Shown: piece by piece, positions 1 through 11,800 of the stretch
How the letters are laid out: every line of letters begins with the position of its first letter
How positions within the stretch are numbered: position 1 is the stretch's first letter
Assembly: GCA_023333565.1 (NCBI GenBank)
Contig: JAJKFH010000102.1
Coordinates: forward strand, 6,837,001 to 6,901,000
Direction of reading: 5' to 3'
From: Puffinus mauretanicus
Taxonomy: Eukaryota; Chordata; Aves; Procellariiformes; Procellariidae
Length of the DNA stretch: 64,000 nt
Notes under the pieces: model-generated
What the model was told of the DNA's origin: nothing
Databases searched by the model: none
The model's input: the letters and a program-made list of their open reading frames with translations, nothing else
Made by a program: the position numbers and the translations under genes

Positions 1-660
1 TCTTCATTGTAAATTGCAGCTAATTAGGAACCTAGTTAGAGCCCCAGCTTTGAGGCTGGCTTTTTTGTGAAAAGAGCCCACCGATTACCGCACTACAAGA
101 GAGGAAGGGAGAGAAAAAGGAGATTAATCTGGTTACCTAGGCGACACTCGCTTCCATCTGCGAGGAACAATACATTTTTGTTTCCTTGGCTCAGTTCAGA
201 TCTGTTTTGTTTAGGGGGAAAAAAAGAGAGAGAGGGAGAGGGAGAGAGAGAGAGAAGGGGAGAGAGGGAGAGGGAGAGGAGGCAGCCCCACAACAATGCT
301 GGACTCTGTCTGGCCCCGGCTTACCCGCTTCCATCCCTCTGCAAGTTCGGGGTCTCGGGGGAGTGGGAAGATGAAAGAGATAAGCTCCAAAGTTGTCAAA
401 GGTCGTAACCTTGCCACACAAAGCCAGCAGTTTTACTTCTAAATCCCCTTCTCCCGAAAAGCACTTAATGAAATAATATACTGTGCTTCTCAACACCCCG
501 GAGTCTTTATTAAGCAGCAAGGCCCCCGAGATGGTGAATTTAAGGAGTCGGTTAAAACTTCTGACTAAACAGCCGCTGACTAGGAGCGTCTGCAGTAGAT
601 GCGATGGGGTTTTTCTGAGTGAGACAGACAACTTTTCTTCCACTGTCTCTTGTTAGCAGT
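1..660. other. Upstream segment with a polypurine tract, function unknown
   Basis: This stretch has a 70-base polypurine run at 213-282 and scattered CpGs (near 80-90, 141-151 and 164), more than the following kilobases. It contains homeodomain-like TAATCT words and a caaaggtc nuclear-receptor-like half site near 398. No exon is supported. It may be a regulatory element or a weak upstream promoter for a distal SOX5 transcript; that is inference. Confidence 0.3.
213..282 (+). repeat. GA-rich polypurine microsatellite
   Basis: An uninterrupted purine run of 70 bases, mostly GA dinucleotides with GGGA interruptions. Short frames that cross it are low-complexity artefacts. Confidence 0.9.
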
Positions 661-1419
661 GTTGTGGCTTCCCTGACACATGTTCTATAGCTGCCTTCAA
701 ACAAAAGGCAGAGGCCTGTGAAGGCAGGGCAGTCTGGTTTGTGGTTTGTTTTTTTTTTTTTTTTAATTTCAGTTACCTTCACAAGGTCATGGTTTAACAG
801 ATGACAGCGACCTGTATCTTTCCTGTTGTGCATCAAACTATTAAACCCTTGCATGGCTTTTGCATAGGGTACACAATGCAGCCACATTATTTGCTGCTTA
901 TTTTGGACCAGCTTGCCAGAAAAAGGATGGAGGTAATAACCAGAGCTGATAGAGCCTGGCTAAAAGCTCAGAAACGCTCACGAGCTCTTGAACTGAATTG
1001 GCTAAACCCGCAGCCTTTTGATAAGCATAATGTTTTCTCCAGGTGTTATGTCATCATGTATAATGTTTTCCTATCTGGTAGCGTTATGGATGATGACATA
1101 AAGTCACAAAAATATCAAAGTTACCAATTTTAGCTTATCTGAGCTTTCCAAACCTGGACGGTGCTGATAAAATCAGAAGTAGTATCAGGTTAACAACCCT
1201 AAACCTCCTATTCTGCATTGCTCTGAAGTACTGTTCTTATATTTTCTTCCTCTAAAGAAGCTTTTAAGAGCTGCTTCAGTGACAGTATGTTGCTCCCTCC
1301 AACTGGAAATGACAGTCATCATGTTAAAAAATTAAAAATATTCAGGAGGAAAGAATGAATGAAGGTACGACAGATTTTTTGTGTAGGGAGCGTGAGGTGT
1401 CTTGGAATTGATGTCATTT
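661..1419. other. Non-coding sequence, nothing recognised
   Basis: Background AT-leaning DNA with a polyT run near 750-764. No exon, repeat family or regulatory signal that I can support. Confidence 0.5.
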
Positions 1420-1620
1420 GAATTTCCAGTTCTGCCACGTGCTTTCTGTGGGATCTTGGCCAATTCATTTGGCCTGTTTCTGCCTCAGACCTTGACCTAT
1501 AAAGTAGGCAAAGCTATATTTCTCTACCACAGAGGATAACTGGAGTCTTAATTAATTAAGGGCTTACGAAAAGTTTGAGATGCTTGGATGCAGGGCTCTG
1601 TATAAACACAGAACATTTAA
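1420..1620 (+). repeat. MIR-like SINE fragment
   Basis: The order of words follows the MIR core and tail: ttctgccacgtgctttctgt, then gatcttggccaattcatttggcc, then tctgcctcagacc and ctataaagtaggcaaagc, and later gggctctgtataaacac. It is heavily diverged, as expected for a family this old. Orientation is taken from the cttggg...cctcag order of the consensus. Confidence 0.6.
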
Positions 1621-3829
1621 TCCTTACCTATTCTGTTTCAATAAATGCCTTGTTGGGTACACCTGAACCAGTTCTTCTGAGAAGAACTCTCAAGTGAAAA
1701 TTAAATCAATCATACTTGACTTTGTTAATTGAAGAGACTTGCTGAGATGTTTTGCAGACACTTGGATAGAGCAGTTGTCACCTCACAGACAATTAGCCCA
1801 GTGTTAGCCGTTGTTTTATAAGCTCTGAGGAGAATGTCCTCAGTAATTCTGCAACATGTTAAGATGAGGCGGGGGGAGGAAGGATGGTTATATGTTATCT
1901 GTGTGCAAAAAAGAGAAGGGACGGTACTCCTCAGTACACAACTGGTACTGTTTGAGGGAAAGATCTGGGGATTTAAGTAGCGAGTAGAGACTGTTAGCAG
2001 TATAAAGAAGGGAAGAGGAATATTTTATAAGTTTGGTTAAATAGCATTTTTGTATTTTAGTAGCAATGTTCATTCTGAAGGAATCATTAAGAATGCTCTA
2101 AAATTGTAGGGAGGGTGAAAATCTTCACCCATTATTAGAGAGAACCAGTATGACTCCACATAACAAGTTAGAGAAAGATGTTACTTTGAACTACATTATA
2201 ATTTGGAGAGAGTCTAGCGTTAGCCTTCCTATTCTTAGAGACAGGCGGGGAGGGGGCATTTAATAACTTTTGTTGGCCTACACTGTTCCTACATCTTGTG
2301 GAAAAGGTTGACAGTGACGGAGTGAGGACGAAGCATATTACTTGTTAAACAGACATCATAACGTGAAAAAACAAAGTCATATTACTCCTGCTGGGATGAG
2401 CTGCGTAGGCATTTAGTCACCAAAGAGCATTATCTCCAGGTAGGAATTTTCAAGGAAAGAGAAAAATAAAGAAAATGCAATGTCAGTTTAAGTGACTGCT
2501 AGGGAGAAGCAAGAGTACGTTTCAGTCTGATATGGTTTCACTTGGGCTCAAAAGATCAGGAATCAAGAATCAAAAGAAAAGCTTTTCAGAAAAAATTTCC
2601 AGGGTGGCCCAGGCATGAAGAGCTTTGCTGAGTCCTGAAGCTACAGAGATGGAAGGGATCCTCCTGGAGAATTGTTAAAGTTTCAGGAAAGATCAACGTC
2701 TGCTTCAGGCCCAATATAAAAGCTGGAGCATTTATTGGCAGTTCTCTGCCACTGTCATCATAACAAGGAATTCTGTTTCTATGTATGCACTTCTAAGTAC
2801 GTGCTTAGATCCATTTCATTTTCTTGAAATGGAGGAGATCTGTTATTCCAAGGAAGGGAACTGCAAAAGACCCCATTTCCTCTCATGTCCCGGCACAGTT
2901 GCTAAGGTCTGCAATACTATCCACTTGTCTAGATAGACCCGCCTTACAGTTGAGACTTCTCAATGACCCAACCAGCTGGTTTTTGAGATGGTGAAGGTAC
3001 TCTGCGCTGCAGCCTGCAATCTCACAAGCTGTGGCGCCAGTGGACTGCTGCCCACCTAACACCAGCCTGGAGCATGGGATGGGGACAGATTTCCAGAGAG
3101 GAGTGCCAGGACCTTACTCCTGGAGTCTCTGATGTTTCCCTGGGAGGTCTTTCTGTCTTTATTGCTAATTGGTGTAAAGTCTGCTTTGGTCTGTCAAATC
3201 TGACAAAATAAAACCCAGAGGGAAATATTGCCTCACGTCACAACTTCCATGTTGCATTTTGGAGCAACACAGAGTGTCATCTTGAGCTGTTATTCTGAAA
3301 GTTCCTCAAAAGGGTTCTGTTCAGGCCAGTCCCTTAACAGAGCCAGTTTAAGAAATTTAGCTCTTAAATTCCATTTCTTTTGAAACTCTTTTTTCTGTGT
3401 TGTGTAATGGTTTCCCTGTGTTTCCAGTCCATTACTGTCAGTTCTTTTTGGGAATGTCAGGTTGCATAAAAGTTGATATAAACATTCAGCAGAGCTTGAA
3501 GCAGCCCCTGAATGAATTCTGTCTTGGCAAACCTACTCCTTTACCAAAACAATTTCTGAATAATCATTGCAAGGACCAAGATCTGTGTTATTTCTGTGTT
3601 ATTCTATATTAAAAGACTGGCAATTATTTTTCATATAGGAGTTTGAGGAGATGTGAAGAACTCAGAGAGCCAAGATACAATAGTTCATGTTTCTTGGTCT
3701 AGCACTTCTTCAGACAATTTTACCTTCTCTTTTAACTTAATGAGAAATTTCCCTGGGAGAATAGGATGTGTTGCAAATGTGCGACGCCACAACTAGGCAG
3801 TTGGACAATTTGGCTGTTTAAACCATAGT
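1621..3829. other. Non-coding sequence, nothing recognised
   Basis: I see no gene, repeat family or strong CpG cluster. The short frames here lack family features. Confidence 0.5.
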
Positions 3830-4010
3830 TAGAGTCAGAATTTAGGTTGGAAGGAACCTCTGAAAGTGATCTGGTCCAACCCTTTACTCAAAGGAGGGCC
3901 AACTCGGAAATTAGTTCAGGGTTGTTCAGAGTCTTACTCGGTTTCTGGGCACCTGTTCCAATGCTGTACCACCCTCACTGTCAATAATTTTTTTCTATAG
4001 ATCTAATTGT
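3830..4010 (-). mobile_element. Truncated CR1 LINE, 3' end, avian type
   Basis: The + strand reads ttaggttggaaggaacctct, then gatctggtccaaccctttac, a cctgttccaatgctgtacca block and accctcactgtcaat. This is the reverse complement of the 3' region of avian CR1 elements, in the same order as the consensus. The terminal octamer repeats are not clear and the rest of the element is missing, as in most 5'-truncated CR1 copies. It is the best lineage marker in the window. Confidence 0.85.
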
Positions 4011-4255
4011 TATTTCCTTTGTTATTATTGTTCTACTTAACAATATAGGCTGGATCTAAAAACATTTTAGTTACATTTCAGGTCAATGTTAAATCTTGTA
4101 TCTGTTTGGTAGAGGGAATTTACATGGGTACAGGATTGAATGTTAGTGCAATTACTGGCAAACATGGAAGGTGCACACCGCAGCTGGATCCCCTGAGATG
4201 ACAAAATCATTGGTGCAGGTTGGCTATCGGAGAATGCAGTGCTAATGAGTAACTA

Positions 4256-4287
4256 CCTCTCTGCCTCTCTCTCTGTCTCTCTCTCAC
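4256..4287 (+). repeat. CT microsatellite
   Basis: Short run of CTCTCT with interruptions (ctctctgcctctctctctgt and the bases after it). Confidence 0.85.
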
Positions 4288-6924
4288 TAATACAGCTGTC
4301 TCTTTTCTGGCAAAAGAGAATAAAGGAGGGGAGGAAAAGAGAGTGAGAAAATCCTTCTTCTGTTACTTAGGGAGTAAATACAGTGTAAGAGACCAGTGTG
4401 CTATATACACATGAGCTGTACATAGTTGCTTGGTTTATCCCTTTCTAGGCCACACCACATCAGTGGCTTGACTGGGGGCAATTGAAAAGGAGTTAAAGGA
4501 AACAGTCGCTGATCACTTTTACTTCTTCCTTACCTTATTTTTATCCATGGTTACCCAGTGCCAAAATGAGAGGACTACTTCTTTTGTGTGTCATTTTTAT
4601 TTTCTCTGTGAACAGGGAGCTATGTTTAGATTCTCGTGACTGAATAAATTTCCTAGAGACAAGAGCTTTCTTTAAGACAGGCCCTATCATGTGGGCACTC
4701 TGTGAGACTGTTTCTCCATTCTACTTTGACCCCTTTCTGCTCCTTCAAAAGTGAAAAAGACCAGTAGAAACAGATTTTGAGGATGTATCCTTGGTATAAA
4801 GGGTTTCCCAGGTTAATATGGAACCAGCAGAATAACTGTGCCTTCCTCTGCAAATGAAATTGTTTTCTGTTAGCTCTCGAGAGAAGCTGACAGATACACC
4901 CTCTATTTCTTCATGAAACATATGTTAGAGATCTTTGAAGAGGACTTCAATACAGTGCCCAGAGATTTTATTGGCTACTTTGTTAATATGCTTTGGTTCA
5001 ACAGTCCGTGGAATAAAATAGAAGTGTTGCCAGCAAAGACGGTTCAAAAATCATAAATTAAGTCCCAAAATGCAAACTTGGCATAATAGTCCTGGTATTA
5101 TAAACCAATATATCCTGCGTCCCTTTTTCTTTGCCTTTTTGTTTCCGAACTTCTTCAGTGAATTCAGCTGATGCATTCCGGGCATTAACACTAAATCTCA
5201 AATTTTAAAAAGTGAAGCCAATGTGATCAAATGTGATGTTGTGATGTTGAGGAGTTGCAGCTTTGAGAGAAGCACAGACTCTGGAAGATTTGTGAATAAT
5301 GAAGGGTGAATCTCAGAAGACTCAGAAAGTCAGTTCAGTTTGGATCAACTCCTGAAATCTTGAGTGGCTGTCTGTACAATTCAGGCAGTTAAACGGGTTT
5401 TCCTATGAGCTTGCTAGGATTTTGTCTCCTGCTTATTGTTTACCAACATGCACATACTTCCTGTGATAGATGACGACAGGAGAAGGGGTTCGTTTTCATG
5501 AAAGTACTATGAACTTAAAAAAAAAAAAAAAAAATTGGTAACAGAAAAGTAGCAGTCAATTGAGGGTTTTTGCGGTAGGTATTTCATGGTACTCTGTTAA
5601 GTCCCTTCCCACACTGGTTCTCCTTGAGCAGATTTACAGACCCATCCTCTAGTTGTAAATCATTTTTTTTTTCTGTCTTGGAATGTTGCACCTGCTACAA
5701 TTCATGTACAATGAATAACTGAGTTAGCAGGAAAAAAAACCAGTTTTTCTGTTCATTGCTATCTGTTTGTTGCATACACTTTTGAGAGATTTTATTCTCC
5801 TCCTGATCCTGCTAATACTTAGTTGTGTGCTTGGCTGTGTGTAGGTCAATAGTTTGCAGGTCTGGGGTACCAGTTAATGTCATTCTTGCTGAAAACACCC
5901 TTCTAGACAACAAAAGGAGAGTGCAAAAGTAACAAAAAAGAATGTAAAACATAGGCGTTCAAAGTATATACAACATTTACCAGGCACTGAATTTGAAACA
6001 TTTTATTTATGTATTTATTTTTAGTTGAGCCATTTAAAAATGTCAAGTTGATTGGCTTCCTTTCAGAAGATTGTTTGGTGGCATTTTCTTTACTAGTGCC
6101 CCCTGTGGACCTGCATACATTGATTACTCTTTATTCAAGCTTTCAGTCTGGGACTTTTCATCACATTGATGACCAGTAATTAAAAAAAACAAATGAAGGG
6201 AAATGGAGGGGTTGATGGTCTTCCACACTTTGAAAAGTGACATTGTAAGTCAGAGTTAAACAGAAAAAAACTCGGAAATTAAGATTTCTCAAGACTTTTT
6301 CTTTCTCAACCGTTTGTGTAAGGTGTTACAAAATTCCCCAAGCTAGGCTGATTGCATACGTTGGATTGACTGAAGGCTTTGATAATTTAGCGTAAAAATC
6401 AAGTACACTATGCACTATTCTCCATACTTTCTCAACTCTTTCTGCCATCTCATGTATATTCTGGCCTTTAAGGACAGTTTTTCTATAGACAGTGCTTTGT
6501 AGTATGTAAATGTTTCAGCAGCTAGATGAATTCTTTGGCCAGCAAGTCAATAAAACTTGCTGTGAATCTGCACATTTTCTATTGCATTCAACTTTTATGC
6601 TTCCAGAGTGAAGATGATTAAGTTTTAAAAAGTTTGGAGAACTTGACTTTAAACACTGTTGACAGTTTCAGGAATCATTGGGCAGCCTGACATAATGTTA
6701 TTCATGATGAGAGAGCTGTCAGCACAGATCAGGAGTGGTACCAGAGAGAAATGCAAGGCGATATTTTTGCTATAGTATGTGGGGATTTAGCTGTGCGACT
6801 TCTATTAATAATGGGAGTTTTGCAGTTAAATCCCCAAGCATCATCCCCAAAAAAATGCTGAAAACATGCCCTGTAGTGTAGCTTGAATTAAATTTTATGT
6901 TGACTGTTGTTTGGACATTGAAGA

Positions 6925-7260
6925 TCATCGTGTCTGAGCAGTGGCTCTGGTTCCAGTTTCCTTCAGGTGCTGCTGAAGAGTGAAGAACTGCAATAGTGGA
7001 TGGATAGAGACAAACCGCATGACCAATTTGTGATCTCTGTCTCTTTTTGTGCATTTAAGCATCAGCAGATACATCTGTCTTCCAACAAATGTGCCGTCTT
7101 TGGGCAGATCTGATCTATCAGTATTTATATACATTATGACTGGTCCATCAGGATTCTGTTCTGCACATCGTAGTTGCATGGCAATGCCTATAGTCACGTT
7201 TGTCAGAATTTCTGAGCGAGTTTCTGTTTGGACCTTTCTTTTCCTGGGTTATATTCTTGC
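6925..7260 (-). other. Unrecognised minus-strand open frame, possibly a coding relic
   Basis: A minus-strand frame that follows a stop near 7250 reads KVQTETRSEILTNVTIGIAM and then includes NPDGPVIMYINTDRSDLPKD and GTFVGRQMYLLML, ending at 6925. The composition is more protein-like than most frames here (mixed polar and hydrophobic, few low-complexity runs). Two other minus-strand frames overlap both ends (7148-7402 and 6770-7054), a pattern that a frameshifted old coding sequence can leave. I cannot assign a family, and the splice signals around it are weak, apart from an acceptor-like aacccag at its 5' end. It may be chance. Confidence 0.18.
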
Positions 7261-8764
7261 CGAGTTTCCAGCATACTGAATAGTACCTTGCTCCAGATGA
7301 TGCAAATGACATTAATAACTGGCCTGGAAAAGTCAACATGAGCAAAGGGATGAGATCTTCTCTGTACTCACTTTCGCTCTCTCTCCCTCTCAAACTGACC
7401 AAGATTATGCAAGGCTTGGGACATCAGGCAAAGGAGAGGACAGTCTGTATGAGGAGTACCTCAGCTTGTGAAGGCACCTTGTTCTGTCATTTATGGTTCC
7501 GTCCTTACGTTCAGGGAGGGAGTGGAAGGCTGCTGGGAATGACCAGCAAGCCTCAATAATGAGGGCAATCCATAGACTAAAATGTCTGAATTTGCTTTTA
7601 AATTAGTTTGTATTTATTCCTGTGTAGGGTCTATAGAAATGCAGGGACTTTGGGAGCTTTCCTCTCTTGCGACAGCATGAAAGAAACAAGGAAAGCAAAC
7701 CAGTTCAAAAATATTTTGTAACTGGCATTGCATATCTGAGTTAATATGTTTCTATGACAGAAACAACCATGCCACAAAGCTGTGGCTGCGTACCATTAGA
7801 AAGCTCGCTTGTTTGGCTGCACAACTGACTAGTGAATAAAGCCATAGGTGTTGACTAGAAACCCAGCCCAGCAAGTTATATCTTGCAAGGAGGTACAGAT
7901 CCTCGTTCTCATTGTCTTTAGAAAGTAATTTTTTTTTTTTTTAGGACAGGGATTATATCTCTGTGTTTGTAAAGTGTGCGTTATATTTTGAGTGCTAATG
8001 TAATATAAATAGTAACAATCACAACTTCAGGACTTTTTATGGCCTTTAAATCTTTGTTGTCTAAATCATTCCATAGCTGTTTTTCCTTTTCCTTACGTTT
8101 TCTTGCTCATTAAATTTTGATGCAACTCTATAGGGGGAAGAAAAAAGAAGAGGAAACATAATGTATTAATCCATCAAAAGCTGTGCTGAAAATGTTTGCA
8201 TGCTTCTGCTGAAAGGTCTCCCACCTCAATTTTAAGCCACAGCCTCAATCCACTCTTGTTTCTGTTTACCTTTAAAGTATTTTCAGTCATTGTATACTTA
8301 TAAAATAATTAGCATACTTCAAAAAACACTATTTTTGTAAAGCCAAGGTTTCTATGGTATGAATTCTTCCCAGCTGTGATAAAACACTCTTGAAATTAAC
8401 AGTAGCTTGATGAGATCTATATGGGACTTGGTAAACAGGAGCAACCTTTGTGCCGCTGTAGCTGAAGTTACCTCAGCACTTCCCTCTGCAACCTGAGTTT
8501 TCATGTGACTGTTTCAGCTGTCCACACATCCTCTGCAATGATCTTTATTGTACAGAATTTCAGGTTTTGAGCACACATTGTCTATCAGATTTAAATATAA
8601 AACATTTGACTGTTTGTTTTCTAATTATTCCCCCTTGGAAGCTGATTTTTCTCTTTACAGCATTATGAAGATGTCTTTTCTTTTAAAGTAATTTGTTAGA
8701 CTCCCTGGTTATTCCTGATGTCAGTTACCTTTGTTTGTGTATGCATGCCTCTTAAATATTTCAT

Positions 8765-8835
8765 TGAGGCTTGATCTTGCAAGGTCCAGAGTACTTACAT
8801 GATTAAATATGAGTAAGTGCTTTGTAGGATCTTCG
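8765..8835. repeat. Fragment of an old amniote interspersed repeat
   Basis: The words gatcttgcaaggtccagagt and atgagtaagtgctttgtagg resemble a dispersed ancient repeat of amniotes built around 'aagtgctttgcaggatc'. Family name uncertain; divergence is high. Confidence 0.35.
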
Positions 8836-11800
8836 GCGAGAGTGCTGGGGCAGAAGCAAGCCCTATAGCAGAGCCAGGGTGAGCTTTTGGCTGAGGACTG
8901 GCACTCAGTCCTGACAGTCTGGGACCCAGGGATTCACTCACTGTTGAGGTTTTACCTCACTTACTCCACTGTAGAGTGGATATGGGAACAGTTGTGTCCA
9001 TTTCCGTAATTTTCTTTGGTTAATCAACCGATGCTTGAAAAATTCTTTGTTCTTACAGAGAAGTACACAGTGTGCATATTTGTACTTTGTGTATGTGTGT
9101 TTATAAGCATGCAAAATATGTATTTATTCCAATTTGATGTAGTGATAGTCCCAGCTTGAATGTAGTCTCCTGCAGATGTACTGTAAAATGACTAAAAAAC
9201 CCTTTTTAATGCATCAGACACCGTAATGTGCAATCCATGTCCCATCCTCTAAGCTGTTACGATGCTAAAATTTGGAATGGCTGCAGACTGCCAGGTAAAA
9301 ATCATCTTTGTGTATAAGGGTTTAAGGCAGTTATACATGTTTATGCTGATTATGAACAATTCTAGCCTCTGTGGCAAAATGTTTTAATTGTTTAATTTTG
9401 TGACAGACTTCAAGTGTTTTAAAAATGCAAATACAAAGGAACTTGGTGTCCCCCAAATGCTATACTCCTTCACAGAATAAGGCTGGGTAACCACTGATTC
9501 TTGAAAAATTGAAGTGTGGCTTCCAAGCCTGAACTGTGTCATGAGATCAGCCACCAGTGCATGCTATCACAAGGTCTGAAAGCAATCTAAATCTGGCATT
9601 ACCAGGTGTCTTCAGGATTATAACACATGCTCAACCCCGTACTGACATGGGGTAGAGCGCTGGGATTCCTGGGGGAACTTTGCCATCTCCTATCTGTGAG
9701 CTTCTCCTCTCTTTGGCTCTCAAGCTATGTGATATGAGCGCTGAGGATCCTGGCCAGAGAAAGATTTTGTCGTATGGTTCTTGGGGGCGAGGTACCAGCC
9801 GCCCCAGCAATAATGTGTGTCTCCCAATCAGAGTAACTCACTTTGAATTTCCCTTTTATTTTCAAGGAGAGCTGGGATTCTGGCTCTTTAAAGACGGGAG
9901 CAGCACATGTATTTCTTTTGAGTACTTTGTTGTGGACTGTTTAGCTGATCTCAGTTTTCCTGGGTGTACGAGAAAACAACAGGATGATGGAGATATTCTG
10001 ATTGCATGGAGGCCCTGGGCTACGGTGTTCAGCTTGTTACATTGCTTCTCATATCAAGGTTTCGCTCCTGTGTGATGAACAGACTGCCAAGACAGCCTTA
10101 AGTGTTGGGAGACATTCTCAAATTTCACGTACCTGGTTTTAATCCTATTAGTTAGCAGTGTACTAAAATTCCTGACTTTATTTTGGTTAGTGTCCAGGGG
10201 AACAAGGAGGGTGATTCTTCCATCTGCATCACGCTGGGCTACATGACAAGGTTTGTGTTCTGTAGGTTTTTCTTCCCTCCAGCAGAACTCTGCTTTTGTA
10301 CATGAATTAATTCTTTGGCTTGGATGGGTTATTTGGGTCTGGGTGATGATGCGATCTTTGAAGGCAATTCTGTGTGGTTAGTCCACTTGCAATTATTGCA
10401 CTCAGACTGAATGTATCTTCCTTTGTCGAAGGAGATACAATTACTCTTTTCTATTTTCCCCAGAGACCAAATGACCGTCTGAAAAAAACTGATTTATTAA
10501 TTCCAGATGAACATGAGGGTCTTTCTAATAATTAGAAGTTACAATGCATTAGGCAACAAGGGCTTTCTGTTGTTGATTATCCCCTGTTTGGCTTTTGATT
10601 CCTTTCTGCTGCCATCCTGATTACCAAATTTATTCAGATACTGACTGGAGTTTGTCCAGGTAGACCGAGCACTGAGGTGAGAAGGCTTATATTGTGGAGT
10701 GACTTGCTTAGCGTCTCAGCGACTGAGGACTTGGTGATACAGATTCTTTGTACCCTATGTATTCATTTCCTTCACACCTTGCTTTTAGCCTAACTTGTAT
10801 CCAGCTAATAATTCAGTAGACATTAATTGTTATAATCTGGCTAAGAAAAGCACACACACAAGGCAAGTTTTTAGTATTCAGTTCATATTGGTGTATATGA
10901 AAGATAACCCCCACAGGGGTTCTGTCTACAAGCACTAGGGACTTCTCAGAGGAAAATGTACTGACAGATCTCAGGTCAATACTATAATCATCCCTCACAG
11001 AGATTGATTCTGGACATACCGTAGGTAATGGATATATTTTTGTTCTGTTGGGATTTATGTCACTTTGTGGTCCAATTGTTCTAGACATTTTGTCCATCAA
11101 AGTAGGAGCATCTACACAGAGCAATAAAATAACAGCTTGTCTCCTTGGATCTAACAAACAAAAAACCAAAAATGCTTTCTGATCATTCAGGCTTTTCCAT
11201 ATCTGTAGCACTTAAAAAAATTTATTGCAGTAGCTTTTATTGGCAAGAGTTGGCTGCTAGGGGCTTTCTTGACTAGGAATGAATGCAGTTACCTAGCGTT
11301 GTATCTCTAAATGTGCATCTGGAAAGAGGTAGCAGTTTTACCTGACTCCTTTCTGGCGTATCCCCCTCCTTCCTCCATACCACGTATGGCCTGTAGCGGC
11401 TGGCGCGTTACTACAGAGCGGCTGCAGGAATCTAATAGTCTGACAAAAAAAGCAAACCCTGCCAGGCCCAGTATGAAGGGAGGGTTAGGCCTGCAGCAAA
11501 AGAAGATCTTGGGTGGCCTCAGGGCCTCTGGAAGGTAGTGTAGGGGATCTCTTTGGGAAGAGTCAGTCCTGCCAGGCAGCAGAATGGCAGAGCAAGCTGC
11601 GTGTATTTACAAGGAGATTGATAAAAGAGGAGATTGATTGAAAATTTGAGGGCTTTGGGTATAAACTCAGTCACTCGCAGCTCAAATTCTTGTCCCGACC
11701 TCCCTTGCTATTTACACATGCTGTGGTTTTCTTTAACCTCTTTCTTTCTGCATTTTCATTTTGCCTCCTTCCAGCATCCCCCTCTGCATGTCCATTCTTC

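Larger units (their letters stand above)
4011..8760. other. Non-coding sequence, mostly unannotated
   Basis: Contains a CT microsatellite at 4256-4287, a polyA run at about 5518-5534 and the unassigned minus-strand frames at 6770-7402. Otherwise nothing recognised. Confidence 0.5.

Noticed and set aside
9680..10075. 131-codon + strand frame
   Set aside because: No domain, no splice context, and length within chance expectation for 64 kb in six frames.
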